From NCBI RefSeq assembly GCF_958298935.1, contig NC_084924.1, forward strand, positions 15,225,819 through 15,289,818: a stretch of 64,000 nt of DNA, in the 5' to 3' direction. Positions 1 through 10,565 of this stretch are shown here, in pieces; the first letter of the stretch is position 1; the number at the start of each line of letters is the position of its first letter. The position numbers and the translations under genes are program-made. The DNA comes from Phragmites australis. Its lineage: Eukaryota > Streptophyta > Magnoliopsida > Poales > Poaceae. A model generated the notes under the pieces. It saw only the letters and a list, made by a program, of their open reading frames with translations. It had not been told where the DNA came from and searched no databases.

Positions 1-118
1 TGACCAGGATCCTCGGCACAAGACTCAACAATTGCCATGGATCTGGCCATGGGTAGCCAAATCCAATCTCCAACACTTACCAAAACACATAAATGCGCCC
101 CCTACCTGGCGCGCCAGC
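1..118 (-). mobile_element. 5' internal stub and PBS of an LTR element cut by the window edge
   Basis: Read on the minus strand, the LTR that ends at 119 is followed at once by gctggcgcgccaggtagggg (about 99-118). This closely matches the primer-binding region at 24675 after the Tat 5' LTR. The element therefore runs leftwards out of the window, with its leader in 1-98. Nothing coding is recognisable in the stub. The lineage is inferred only from PBS similarity. Confidence 0.65.
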
Positions 119-987
119 TGTCATGGGTTAATCCTAGAAAATGATTCTGAGGTGTACAGATCGATGGCGCATGAACGATGCTTACAGTGTAATGAACTCA
201 AGAACACCAGGGGTTATCCAGGTTCAGGCCTCCTGAAGGATAACAGCCCTACATCCTGTGTATTTTGTTATGAGTATTTGTGAACTGGCTATAAATAAGT
301 TCTTCATCCCCTTTATATACAAAAGAAGGAGAACTTACAAGTAGGCCCCTTTCAGTAGACCCTACCTAGCTAGATATTCTTTTCTCATTCCCTCATCATG
401 CGGAGCATACACGCTGCATCTCGCGCTGGTGGTACTGTGGAGCCCATCCCACCCTCTTGGACGCCTCCACTTTTACTTTACCTCATTAGCCCTGCCTGTC
501 CCCTTGCCGTGAGCCATGAGCCGCAAGTTTATCTACCAAGCCGTTTCGTCTCAGCCTATTGTGAGCCCACCTGCGAACTCATCCACTTGCATGGTTGTTC
601 TGCAAACCCCTGTCCCATCTGTCATGCAGCGCCAAGTCGGTCTGTGAAACTCCACTCTGTAGAATTTAATGCTACGGAACGGGAAACTGCCCATCTGTGT
701 CGGCCATGACTTTGCTCGCTGAAGGAGGTGCCTCGGGAAAGAAAACACTTGAGTAGAAATTAATAAATGTGATTAGATATGTTAGGTATAGACGTCTCAC
801 GACCAGCAAGCGCTGGTCGTGGGATCATAATATATCGCAAGGAGGCTAACCGCGCAAGTCTCGCGCTGGTCGAGTTAGCCTTAACCTAGTCGCACGATGG
901 GCCAGTGTTCAGAAAATAATCCTCATCGGTCATATATCCCTCGAGGGACCCTTTAGCTAGGACGCCCCCTTACTCAATACTCCGACA
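119..987 (-). mobile_element. 5' LTR of a minus-strand retrotransposon
   Basis: The block starts tgtcat and ends ccgaca, so both ends carry the tgt/aca LTR signature, and a PBS abuts its left edge. A TATA-like tatataaag lies near 312-325 on the minus strand. The TTATCCAGGTTCAGG and CCCTTACTCAATACTCC segments have close counterparts in the LTR-like block 17928-18599, so the two belong to related families. The partner LTR is outside the window, so no TSD can be checked. Open reading frames inside it look accidental. Confidence 0.65.
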
Positions 988-1588
988 ATAGTCTCAACTC
1001 TTGTATCTACTTATGAGGCCTCAAATTCGATCAACTAAATAGAAAATCAGCTCAATCTATTTAGACAGCTACAACCAATAAAATACTTTTTTTTAATAAA
1101 TATGACTCTACTTAACCTACCTATACAACGTATCTGAGTAAGAGGGCTACCAATCACACCCCCAATAGATCTACGAAGCTCAAATTTATTCATGATCCAT
1201 TCTTCAAGCCATCAAATCATGGGCATGCATGCATGAATTCATACTCTATAAATATGAGTGGGGCCCACGCGGCGCCGGGGCATACATGCTGCGATAACAA
1301 ACTTCCGGCCGGAGCAGCCGGCCCGGGAGTCGCCGGCACATGGTGGCACATGACCTAGCCATTTTGGGCGAACTCCGAGCCAGTATTCTATGACGCCTCA
1401 GTCCACTCCACATGGCTGCACAAACAAATGCACTCACCTCATCACGTACCACCCATGGTTTGTACCAGTAGTTTTCTACAAGGCCTCTGACCCCGCTGCA
1501 AATTAAACAATATGGTTTGCCATCATTGGCAGTCAACACTACACCTTCTGCTTAATCAATCCAGATTCCTCAATATGCTGGTTATTTT
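988..1588. other. Unassigned intergenic DNA
   Basis: AT-rich to 1240, then a GC-rich stretch 1250-1540. The minus strand of the GC-rich part holds a possible exon flanked by ..TTTGCAG and ..GAG|GTGAGT, but I recognise no protein family. No repeat structure seen. Confidence 0.3.
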
Positions 1589-2609
1589 CACTACTACATA
1601 ACATCATATATATAGTGTCTCATCAGTGTTGGCTCAACAGTAATCAGCACTGAAAACGTATTAGTGCCCGTTCTTAAAATCCCGCGCGCGAACAACAGCT
1701 GAGGAGATAAGAACCGGCACTGATAGTGATTGTATCAGTACCGGTTCTAGACACGAACTGGCATTGATACATCCGTGTCAGTTCTAACTACAAACCGGTA
1801 TTGATAGTGACTATTAGTGCTAGTTCTAGTTACGAACCGTCACTAATGATTATTATTATCATAGCTCATCTTAAAAAATTCATAACTTTTTCATACGAAG
1901 TCGTATGGTGAAAAACTTTATATTAAAATTATAGATCTCAATGAGATCTACAACTTTGTAGTTGAAATTTTTTTAATTTTAGGTCATTTAAATTCCCAAA
2001 TAATTATAATAAAGTTGCAGCAGCGGTCGATGACAGCTCACATTAAAAAATCATAACTTTTTCACACGAATTCAGATAGGAAAAAACTTTATATGAAAAT
2101 TGTAGCTCTCGATGAGATCTACAAATTTGTAGTTGAACACTTTTTTATTTGATATCATTTAGATATTTAAATAGCTATTCAAACGTTCGGTCAGATAATA
2201 TCTAAACGATTTATTTTGCTACTATACTCACGAACGGATAGCTGGGATGGTTAGAGGGGTCATGCGTGTATAGACTGTGAGGTCTTGAGTTTGAGTCTTA
2301 GTTGCCGCATGCGAGTAAATATCACGTGACTTTGCGAATATTGGGCGCGGTCAGGTGGGCAGACTCTGGTTGGGTGCCTCTGGTCACGAAAAAAAATTGA
2401 AACTTCTTTCGGTCCAAAAAATGTTGAATCGAGACTGACTATCAGAGTCGGTTGGAGTCACTAACCGGCACTGATAGTGATTTTCAATGCCGGTTGCATA
2501 CTCAACACTGATAGTTAGTGATTATCAGTGTCGAGTAATCAGTGTCGGTTCAAAATCCGTCACTGATAACGATTTTAAATCGGTACTGATGAGGTGTATT
2601 AGTGTAGTG
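1589..2609. mobile_element. Non-autonomous CACTA element
   Basis: The left end is cactactaca (1589-1598) and the right end is gtgtagtg (2602-2609), a near inverted pair of CACTA termini. TTT flanks both sides (1586-1588 and 2610-2612), consistent with the 3-bp target duplication of CACTA elements. Subterminal repeats of the form accggcactgatagtgat occur in both orientations at 1690-1860 and 2450-2590. The interior holds no transposase reading frame. A direct pair of cataactttttca-type segments is present near 1880 and 2050. Mobilisation would need an autonomous relative. Confidence 0.8.
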
Positions 2610-3029
2610 TTTTTTACAGAGAAAATGCAGTGTCACATGCATCATACGGTATATATGTAGTAATGCAGTGTCAATCTCAACGCATGGACAGGATATATGG
2701 TACAAGAAGAAGTTAATGTGTGATGCTATAGGTAGGGTAGCTAGCTATATCTCTGACTCATGTGCCCGTGTTGCCAATCGGCAATGCAGTGATGGCCCAC
2801 GCACCTGGCCCCTCGGTTTGTTATTGGTCGGCTTGTGACAACCATGGTGATCAAGGGCGGCAGGAGGAAGAGACATTCGGCGCGCGATGGAACAACAAGT
2901 GAAGGCGTAAAGGAAGGAGGCGTGTTTGTCTGTGCTTCGTCAGGCAATAGAAGAGGTAGTTACGTTTTACGCTCTCTCTCTGTAAGCCGGTTGGCACTCC
3001 GTTAAATACTGAATTCGCCCGTGATGAGG

Positions 3030-3193
3030 CATCGTCCATGAAGTAAAGACAGAAACAGCAACGGGGACAACTCGTCCTCGCTGATCTACTACTTCTCCCC
3101 CAAGTCTTCTTCTTCCTCGGATCCATTCTCAAACCCCAGCCTGCTTGCTCTTCTCTACCGAACTCCTATCCAATTCTACCAAATCACAATCAG
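3030..3193 (+). other. Possible 5'-UTR exon and donor site of a host gene
   Basis: A pyrimidine-rich stretch (CTTCTCCCCCAAGTC, TCTTCTTCCTCGG) runs to CACAATCAG followed by GTATGTGAC at 3194. This resembles a plant 5' leader exon with a good GT donor and a first intron. No coding exon with a recognisable domain follows before the hAT element at 4499. It may be the promoter and leader of a truncated gene, or chance. Confidence 0.25.
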
Positions 3194-3800
3194 GTATGTG
3201 ACACGGCTTCCTCATGAACCACATGATATCCCAGCCTCTCTCTGGTCTTCACATTGATTGAGATCGATCGATATGATGGTTTGATGGGAGCTGATTTTGC
3301 CTGCTCTAATCATGCAGTCACACTGCATAAAGAAATCTGTAGATCATATCAGTGCATGTGGTCCTACAGAAAGCATATAATCATGCATGCCCAACAACCC
3401 ACGCATCCTAACGAACTGGTCCCGGCCCCCACTAGAAATAACTACCAACGGCCAATACCTACAAATGCATTGCTTTTATACGATCAGCAGGTGCATGCTT
3501 TTATACGATCTCCCGTTAATTTGATGCTAACTGACTACTACTAGTATTTTCATTTCACTAACATGCCAGTGCTTTTAAAGGCGAAATTTTTAGTCATGTG
3601 ATAGGAACAATTAAGGGGTGTAGGTGAGCTTGGTGTGTCCGTAAGCGTCACATGTAATAGAAACAAAAATCAAGGGCAGCATTTGGGGAGCTATTCAACA
3701 AGGATTGGGACAATGAACATGATGGATTTGACAAATTGGCGTGCATGTGTAATTTGGCCAAGCTCAATAAGGATAGAACCTGCCGGTTCATAGGCAGTCT

Positions 3801-3886
3801 CTTGCCGGCCGGAGTATATGAAGATCGGTAGGGCTACCATGACAATTTATGAGTCACTTGCCGCCCGGAGTGTATGAAGATCGGCA
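3801..3886 (+). repeat. Imperfect 30-bp direct repeat
   Basis: cttgccggccggagtatatg... at 3801-3830 recurs with three changes at 3857-3886, a period of 56 bp. Two copies only. Confidence 0.6.
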
Positions 3887-3954
3887 GAACACGGGCATGA
3901 GTGTACGTTCATGACAGTTAAAGGAACAGGCCGCCGGCCATGGGACACGGATCT

Positions 3955-3980
3955 TCTGCATTAATGACGATTAATGCAGA
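3955..3980. repeat. Perfect 11-bp inverted repeat (hairpin)
   Basis: tctgcattaat, a gacg loop, then attaatgcaga. A further tctgcattaatt copy lies near 4025 and tactgtagc motifs follow, so this may be part of a small degraded DNA transposon. Confidence 0.55.
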
Positions 3981-4490
3981 GGATTACTGTTTTATACAGT
4001 AATATGAGTCTGCTGCTACAGACCTCTGCATTAATTAATACTGTTCACTGAGGGATACTGTAGATGCAGTGTTCGATTCTACGGTACCACGGGTCCGTAC
4101 TGTAGCACCGTTACTGTAGCATTACTGTATCGGTTGATCCAATCCATCCATCTCCAAATCAACGGCTGTGGAGTGCTTCTAATGCACTCTACTGTAGCTC
4201 TCTGCAGTTGCCAGTGTCCGCCGGCCATGCTGCTCCATGCACCTCGATCATGTTGGGGGAGGCCCAGGAGGTTGTAGCCATACTCATTTGTACAAACTGA
4301 CTGCCATGCATTCGTTAAGAGTCTTAAATTAAGACCGACCACTTGCTTTTGCAGTCGTACCCTGTCTCTTGTTTGGATTGGACCCGAGCAGTGCAACAAA
4401 CCAAGTGGCTTGCATGCTACAGCCGACCCATGTACCAGCCTGAGCAGACATCCTGTCATGGCTCATGCATCGATGATGCATGTGTGATGT

Positions 4491-4898
4491 GTCCAAAGTA
4501 GAGCTGGAACTTTGGATCGTATTTTTTAGCCGGTTCGAGCCTAGTATGGTCTGGTGCAGCTTAAGCTTGACCTGACCCGAGCACTGATGGGCCGGGTCAG
4601 CTCGGCCCGATTTATGGGTCGAGTCGGGTCTTGATATGGGGCTCAATGGACGGTCTGGCCCGGTAAAAATAGGTTCGCACCATCACGCACGGTGGAGTGT
4701 GGTGGTGCTAGACCCGTGCCAGTCCGACCTGATAAGGCCCATCGTGCATTCGAGTCGGGTCTGAGCCTAACTGAAGATGGATTGGGCCAGCTCGGCCCGA
4801 CCCGAACAGTTTATCGGGCCATCTTAGCACGGCCCGAAGCCTGAAGGGGTCGGGTCAGGCCGGCCCGACCCGGCCCAAGTCCCACCTCTAGTCCAAAG
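4491..4898. mobile_element. Non-autonomous hAT-type element with 8-bp TSD
   Basis: The element runs 4499-4890. It is bounded by an exact 8-bp duplication GTCCAAAG (4491-4498 and 4891-4898). The ends are tagagctggaactttgg and, inverted, tagaggtgggacttggg, an imperfect terminal repeat. The interior is full of GGGCCGGGTC / CGGCCCGA motifs typical of grass non-autonomous hAT elements. It has no coding capacity. The 8-bp TSD plus TAG-type ends support the hAT superfamily. Confidence 0.85.
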
Positions 4899-5239
4899 AC
4901 ACGGGGTTACCCCAGTGCTGTAAGCCACTTCCAATGTGGCTTTATATAATACTCCGTTGTTATTTTTTATTGTGGTTTTAGCTATTGCATTATTTCTTAA
5001 GTGATATCTAGAGAAAAAAGTAAAAAAATATTACTAAAAATAAGAATAAATGCATATATGTGTGCGCTGTTGAGTAGAGATGGCAGCGAGTCAGATTAGG
5101 TCGAGGCTGGTGAAGTAAAACTGTGTCTAATTCACAACCCGTCAGCTCAGTTCAATCTAAACCCGGAATAACTAACGAGTGAAAACTGACACTCGAACCC
5201 ACATCTATCGGGTCTCGGATATCCATAGGGTTTGAAATT
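4899..5239. other. AT-rich DNA with no feature seen
   Basis: No repeat ends or domains were recognised. A possible element start (gagatggcagcgagtcag near 5079) has no convincing partner end. Confidence 0.3.
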
Positions 5240-5446
5240 CCATCTCCCCCTCCCCGTCGCCCATCACTCTCCAGATTGCTTTCGGGATCACCTCGCCACC
5301 AATCACGCGGCGGCCTCCAGCTTTGACGTGAAGTTTACGGAGCCCACATCGACCCTGACCTTGATCAGCTCCACGACGAGTTTCTCGTTGTAGAACTGGT
5401 CTGCGTACCGCGGCCACATCACCATCGGCAAGCCGGCGCTCACGGA
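5240..5446 (-). pseudogene. UDP-glycosyltransferase (UGT73-like) fragment
   Basis: On the minus strand, one frame reads [20 protein letters not shown] and continues with LVVELIKV. This matches the part of plant UGTs just after the PSPG sugar-donor box, where the Asp-Gln pair contacts UDP-sugar. A second frame reads [19 protein letters not shown], the next conserved block of the same family, so at least one frameshift separates them. Only about 65 codons survive, with no N-terminal acceptor domain or PSPG core. It is a dead fragment, perhaps carried by a transposon whose ends I could not define. Confidence 0.6.
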
Positions 5447-5973
5447 CCTTTCCTCTCAACAGCGATCAGAAGAGGGGGACGACAAAGAGGCAGCATTGCT
5501 AGAAGCAGGCCGGCATCCGCGCCAGCGCCGGAGGCCTCCAAGTAGGCGCCCTCGCGCAGGCCTGTTGTGGTGCTCTCGCTGGCGAGCCTCGCTAACTAGA
5601 AGAGGAGCCCCGATGTCCCGGTCCTTCAAGAGATGGCGGACGACGAGGCCAGATTTGTGGACGACGAGGCAGGATCTGCGACGACGTGTGGGCGTGTGGC
5701 CGGAGGAGGCCGGATCTATGGTCTCGACTGAGGAACAGCCAATTGGCGAAATGCCTAATGGGGTCCGTCATCCGGACTCAGGGGCTCAGGACATATTCCC
5801 TGGCTGACTGCGCCGATTGGGCGACTGGGCCGACGGAAGTGGCTATCTACTGTTTCGGACGACCCGGTGAGCACCCGTGGCAGAAATTTGAAACCCGAGT
5901 CCAACCTGATCTAATTCAGTTACTCAACTCGATAGACCTGTGAGCAGAAAATAGAATCTAAATATAGACTCAT
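5447..5973. other. GC-rich to mixed DNA next to the UGT fragment
   Basis: Contains a short direct repeat (ggacgacgaggc at about 5638 and 5658). Its reading frames look like composition effects. It may be further remnants of the UGT gene or of its carrier. Confidence 0.25.
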
Positions 5974-6000
5974 CACATTAGTACAGAACGATACTGTACA

Positions 6001-6290
6001 GGTGAGTGGAAACGTCTTTTCACAGGCGTTTGACGTACCCACCTGCGACCGAAGGCCTGTAGAAATCAACGATTTTCACAACGATTTTCCACAATGATTT
6101 CCACAGGCGGTTAGATTTCCACAGGCGGTTGATATTAGGAACCGTCTGTAGAAGTCGATTTTCATATGCGGTTAGCTTAATAAACCATCTGTGAAAATAG
6201 TTTTCCACAGGCGGTCCACATTAGCTGCCGCTTTAGATATAAAGATTTTCACAGGCGGTTCCGTATGAGAACCGTCTGTGGTATATATTT
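6001..6290. repeat. Left subterminal repeat array of the CACTA element
   Basis: Multiple copies of a 10-12 bp motif (ttccacaggcggtt and its inverse aaccgcctgtgg) in alternating orientation. In En/Spm such subterminal motifs bind the element-encoded regulatory protein. The same motif forms the other two arrays of this element. Confidence 0.85.
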
Positions 6291-6426
6291 ATTTAAAAAA
6301 TAATAATTAGAATATATTTTATTCTATCCAGATTTTACACAGTTTAAATAACAATATGAATAGCATCACATATTTCAACATTTAACACAAGTACAACAAT
6401 ATTTACAACATCACAAGCCTATATAG

Positions 6427-9400
6427 CTAAGAGTCGCTCTCCCACACACAAAGTCTCGGATGGCTAGCTAATTCACCTCCGCGATCAAAGAATCTACCGT
6501 TCTTGTGGATGACTTCGTGCATAATAAACCGGCACATGTCACGTTGGACGTTTTGGATTTCTTTGTCGGTGAGAGCTTGGTTGGCACATTGGGTCATCCT
6601 TGCCTAGTTTGAAAACACAACTAAAAGAGTTAAAACACTACTGACAACGGAAACATAACCAAATAAGAATGTGCAGGCGCAATGATGACTTACGTCCTCA
6701 GGGTTCGTTGTGTACCTCCCGTTTATCCTAAAAAATTGGCAAACATAGTATCCACAAAGAACGGTATTGAAACCTTGCTTGTGGCACTACAAATAAAAAC
6801 GTAACGTATTCGTTAGTTCAATAAAACTCTTCGTCATTAATAGTGGGATACAAGAATTAGAAGTTGTGTTATTACCGGAAAGTGTGTACGGACCGTCATC
6901 GCATCCGGCTTGTCCATATCGTGTATCCCACCTTTCGTTATGTACCACTTGTAGGCCCTATTCGAATGCCAATAAGTAATTATCAATTCATAAATAATGT
7001 ATAAGAATTTAAATAATGTATAAGAATTTTAAGTATGGGGGATTTCCTTTACCTCTGTATAACGTCAATGAAATCTTGGTAGGATTTTTGTTGGAAATCG
7101 ACAGAGTCAAGGACCACGAGTCTGCTCGACTTCGGCATCAGCATTATACAAATATAGTGATCGCTACATGAATACTTATGTTAGATTCTTGATCAATCAA
7201 CTAAGTTGAACACTTATGTTAGATTCATAATGTATCACACTTACTTAAAGTTATAGGGAGCGAAGATGCAGTCCTTGTCCTGCATTTCTAGCATAGCCTT
7301 TCCTATGTAGGTTGATATTTTGAGTCCTTTTGTTTTGGTTGCTTCTTTTATGACCCGTGCTTTATCCTTTTTACTCTTCCCCTTAATCTTAGGGTTATCA
7401 GTCCTTATGTTCACGATCATGTTGGGCTGGAAAATTCGCTGTGGATCAATGAATCCGACAGGCCTCTTCAACTTTTCCGCATCGTTAAATTGCATCCTAC
7501 AGAACAAGTCAATTGTCATTAGCTTCTATAGCATATATTGGTACATATATGAGCATAGGGGTAGATTGTTGGCACTTACAGGCACCACACGCTTATGAGA
7601 TTGACGTCAAGTTTGTCGAGGCGGAACAAAGTGTGCATGTCCTTAAAATCCAACATGAGGTAGTTGTCTCCGCTTAGATAAACGATAGCGGGGACAAAAG
7701 CAATAATTATGGAGAGCCCCGCGCGACATGCCCTCATGTACCATTCGTGAAATTTCCTCATCTCCCACGGACCTTCCTGGAGTTGAAACGATGGCAGAAA
7801 TGGTTTGCCATGCTCATATTTTTCGGGAACATCTAGTGTAGGCACGAAATATATCTGTGAGGTACTTAATGCTTTGACGATCTCTTTCGTGAGATTGCCC
7901 TTCACTGGAGATTCCTGAGCGGATGATGCCTTTGATTTTGACGAGGACAGAAGCCACCTCTTCATCGGATCAGGTAGATCAATCTTCTCATATGGGGTAA
8001 TCATTGTAGGAACTCTCCGATGCTCAGGTGATGGATGTGCCGGAGGCGGAGACGCCGGAGTCGGAGGTGCCTGAGTTGTAGACGGTGAAGCACGATGCGA
8101 AGTTGCCTGCAGCAGAGATACCGGGCGCGGGGGCTGAGGTGCCTGAGGCGGAGTGGGTTGGCTCTGGGGCTGAGGTGCCTGAGGCGGAGTGGGTTGGCTC
8201 TGGGATAGAGGTGCCTGAGGAAGAGATGCTGGGCGCTGGGACAGGCGTGACGCTGGCGATTGTGACTTCTGACAGCTGAATATGATATCCCGTCTGGGCC
8301 ACAGAATGAAGTTTCCAACAGCCTCATCGAGAATCTCAATACCCTCAAGTGTGCTGATTTCAAGCTTGTACTTCATGAAAACCGGCTGCACCGAGTCCAC
8401 TTGTACCTTGGCGTAACCGGCCGGAATATCTTGACTGTGAAACACACGGCCTGGAATGGCCTGGCCAGTGGCAGCCTCGACAGTGAAGTCTCCCTTGCCG
8501 ACCGGAACATGAAGAATGCAAGGGGTAGCCTCTTTGATTTCATCCGCAGGATATCTCTGGCTATCGAAATGTGTGGACCCGACGCTGCTCCAAAATCCTG
8601 GGCTGGTTGGTTGCTCTATCAGTATTAATGCCGCCCTTTCCTTCTCCTTTTCATTCCACATCTTCATGAATTCGACCTTAACCTGTTCTTGTATCTGTTC
8701 CTCTAGGATCTTCTTATATCTATTATGGGTCTTGTACTGGCCCGCATCGTCTGGGAACCCATGCTTCCAGCCTACTTTTGATCCGATGCCTCGAGTGCGA
8801 CCTGGGTGTTCCTTGTTCCCCAGGGCCTTGGTAAGCAGGTCATTCTCCCTGTTGGGCTCTAGAGACCCTTCCTTAGCAAGCCCTTGGATGGTCTGGGTCT
8901 CCTCCATGGTCTCGAGGCTATTGAAGGCTAAGTTCCCAGACTCGATTCGTTGTGACCGAGCGTAGACCCAGTTCCTTCTTCGCTCATCACAATTTTCTAA
9001 AGGGTTGGGTTTCCCAGCCCGGGCAGCCTCTTCTTCTTGCCTCCTCCACTCAGGAATTTTGGGGGCGTACCCAGATGAGCCCAGGTGATGGTGGTGCTTG
9101 TTCTTCTTCGCAAGGTGCTTGAACGATTCACCCAGTTTGATGGCATCAGGTGTGGTCTTCTGCCTAACAAACTCTGCCCATTGCTCTGGCGTAATCTTTC
9201 CGTATTTATTAAAGGGTACCAGATTCTTCTTCATGAATTCCTTATTGAGCTCACTCTTCCAGCCCCGGAAGCTTTTTCCCATAGTTTTCAATGCATTCTG
9301 TTTGGCTACTTCCTCTGTTCCCGAGGGGAATCGGATGGTTCTCTGCAATGTTGCCCACAGGAACTCCTTCGTCTCATCCGACACCAACCACCAATCAGTT

Positions 9401-9959
9401 ACAGTGATTGGGACGTACTCCTTGACAAGGAATCCACAACTGTTGCGGAATTTGGCGCAGGCCTCACGAGGTGCAATAGGCTCCCCTTCAACACCGACCC
9501 GTGTTATTGTATAAATGCCGGACGGCAACTTGTTCCTGCTACGCTCGCCCCTTCTTCGTTTCAGCGTCGGTCCAGAGGGACCTGAAGTTTCGGGCACAGA
9601 TGTAGCGGTGGGTTGTGGCACAGATGATCGACGTGAAGATCTTTGCACCCTCACCTTCTAGAGAGAAAAAAAAGGAGAGTTGACATCAACAGGAGATATT
9701 CCTCCATTTAACAAGTATAAAATGCATTGACTCAACTAAATACCTCTTCAGCGGGATCGTACTTGTTGTCACATTCACGACGTCGGATCTCCTGATCGCA
9801 CGGAACAGGGCTCAGGCTGTGATACGAGCCCGAGCTTTTGCTGCTGTCAGAGGAGGACGGCTGGTGAGGGCTTGGGTCCCTATCCGACCTCTGTGCCGGG
9901 GAGGCCTCTATTGCGAGCGTCCTCTGTGTCGGGGAGGCCTCTATTGCAACATCCGACAT
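6427..9959 (-). CDS. CACTA second gene: DUF8039-like transposon protein with C-terminal Ulp1 (C48) protease
   Basis: Seven exons join in one open frame of about 1002 codons: 9959-9744, 9657-7580, 7496-7245, 7163-7053, 6957-6876, 6786-6694, 6603-6427. Every junction is GT-AG with matching phase. Residues about 80-330 resemble plant En/Spm transposase-24-type proteins, 410-500 a DUF8039-like block, and 530-610 is a Pro/Gln-rich linker with 12-residue repeats. The last ~240 residues form a Ulp1-like cysteine protease with His851 (DHYICIML), Asp868 (VVLDS) and Gln917/Cys924 (Q-x6-C-G) all present. The His-Asp spacing of 17 equals that of human SENP1. Such proteins presumably remove SUMO/ubiquitin-like modifiers. 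The ATG at 9959 is the first in frame; in-frame codons continue upstream to a TAA near 10030, so the start is not certain. A leader exon may lie near 12430. No lesion seen. Confidence 0.85.
8122..8222 (-). repeat. 36-bp tandem repeat coding a Pro/Gln-rich linker
   Basis: ggctgaggtgcctgaggcgg plus 16 further bases repeats twice, with a third partial copy. The period of 36 bp keeps the frame and encodes 12-residue units of the [12 protein letters not shown] type between the DUF8039-like and protease regions. Confidence 0.8.
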
Positions 9960-10565
9960 CCTGCTTGCTTCTGGTTTCTTAGGGGTTACTGTCCTCTTCT
10001 GTCCTATGGTACTTAATCGACCGTTGGATTATTGTTGCCTAGAAAAAACTAACAAGTATGCAATGGTACATCAATAAAATCGTGGCATCGTAGAACACAA
10101 GAAAAGCATAGAAATTAGAGAGCAGAGAATGACAATATTGAATTATTCCACGAGGTTGGTCTCAAGTTAGAACATAACTTAAGCTAGCTCTATGGATTTT
10201 TGTAATCACTAGAGTGCTTGTCGCATGACAGCAAATGCTTTGGAATTTCGGGCTATGGAATGTTAGGTTTGAATCTTAAGAGCAAAAAGAAATTCAAGCA
10301 TGACTCGCTGCATGCCCCTTTGATACATGCATGAAGTTGTATATGGTCGCTCATATGGGTACCACATTACTTGAACTATTTGGTAGGGGTAATAGTTTTA
10401 GGTATTGGCTGATATGGACATCTAATTTGGAGGACATTGATCGTTGGGAGCTACTAGATGATCGAGTAGAATTTTGTGTTATGTGCCTAAGGAACAAGTA
10501 GTATATCCATGCTCGTAGAATTTTGTGTTATGATCCGGATCTTACATTCAAGCTCTTAGAAAGAT
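9960..10565. other. Probable 5' leader/intron DNA of the protease gene
   Basis: On the minus strand, TTTTTTCTAG at about 10040 is a plausible acceptor just upstream of the ATG, implying an upstream non-coding exon. The rest is AT-rich with no domain recognised. Confidence 0.35.

Larger units (their letters stand above)
2610..4490. other. Low-copy-looking DNA between transposons
   Basis: No transposon ends, LTRs or recognisable protein domains were found here. Mixed composition with several short repeats described separately. It could be genuine host intergenic or genic sequence. Confidence 0.35.

Noticed and set aside
1246..1539. 97-codon minus-strand frame as a host gene
   Set aside because: No recognisable domain; splice-like signals are too weak to support an exon.
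4079..4646. Minus-strand frames over the hAT region
   Set aside because: They cross a defined element boundary and show no family similarity.
6001..6290. Regular short repeats resembling a CRISPR array
   Set aside because: Alternating orientation, no equal-length unique spacers, and eukaryotic CACTA context.
8001..8363. Arg/His/Leu-rich frame opposite and overlapping the protease gene linker
   Set aside because: Alternative frame over the 36-bp coding repeat of the real gene.
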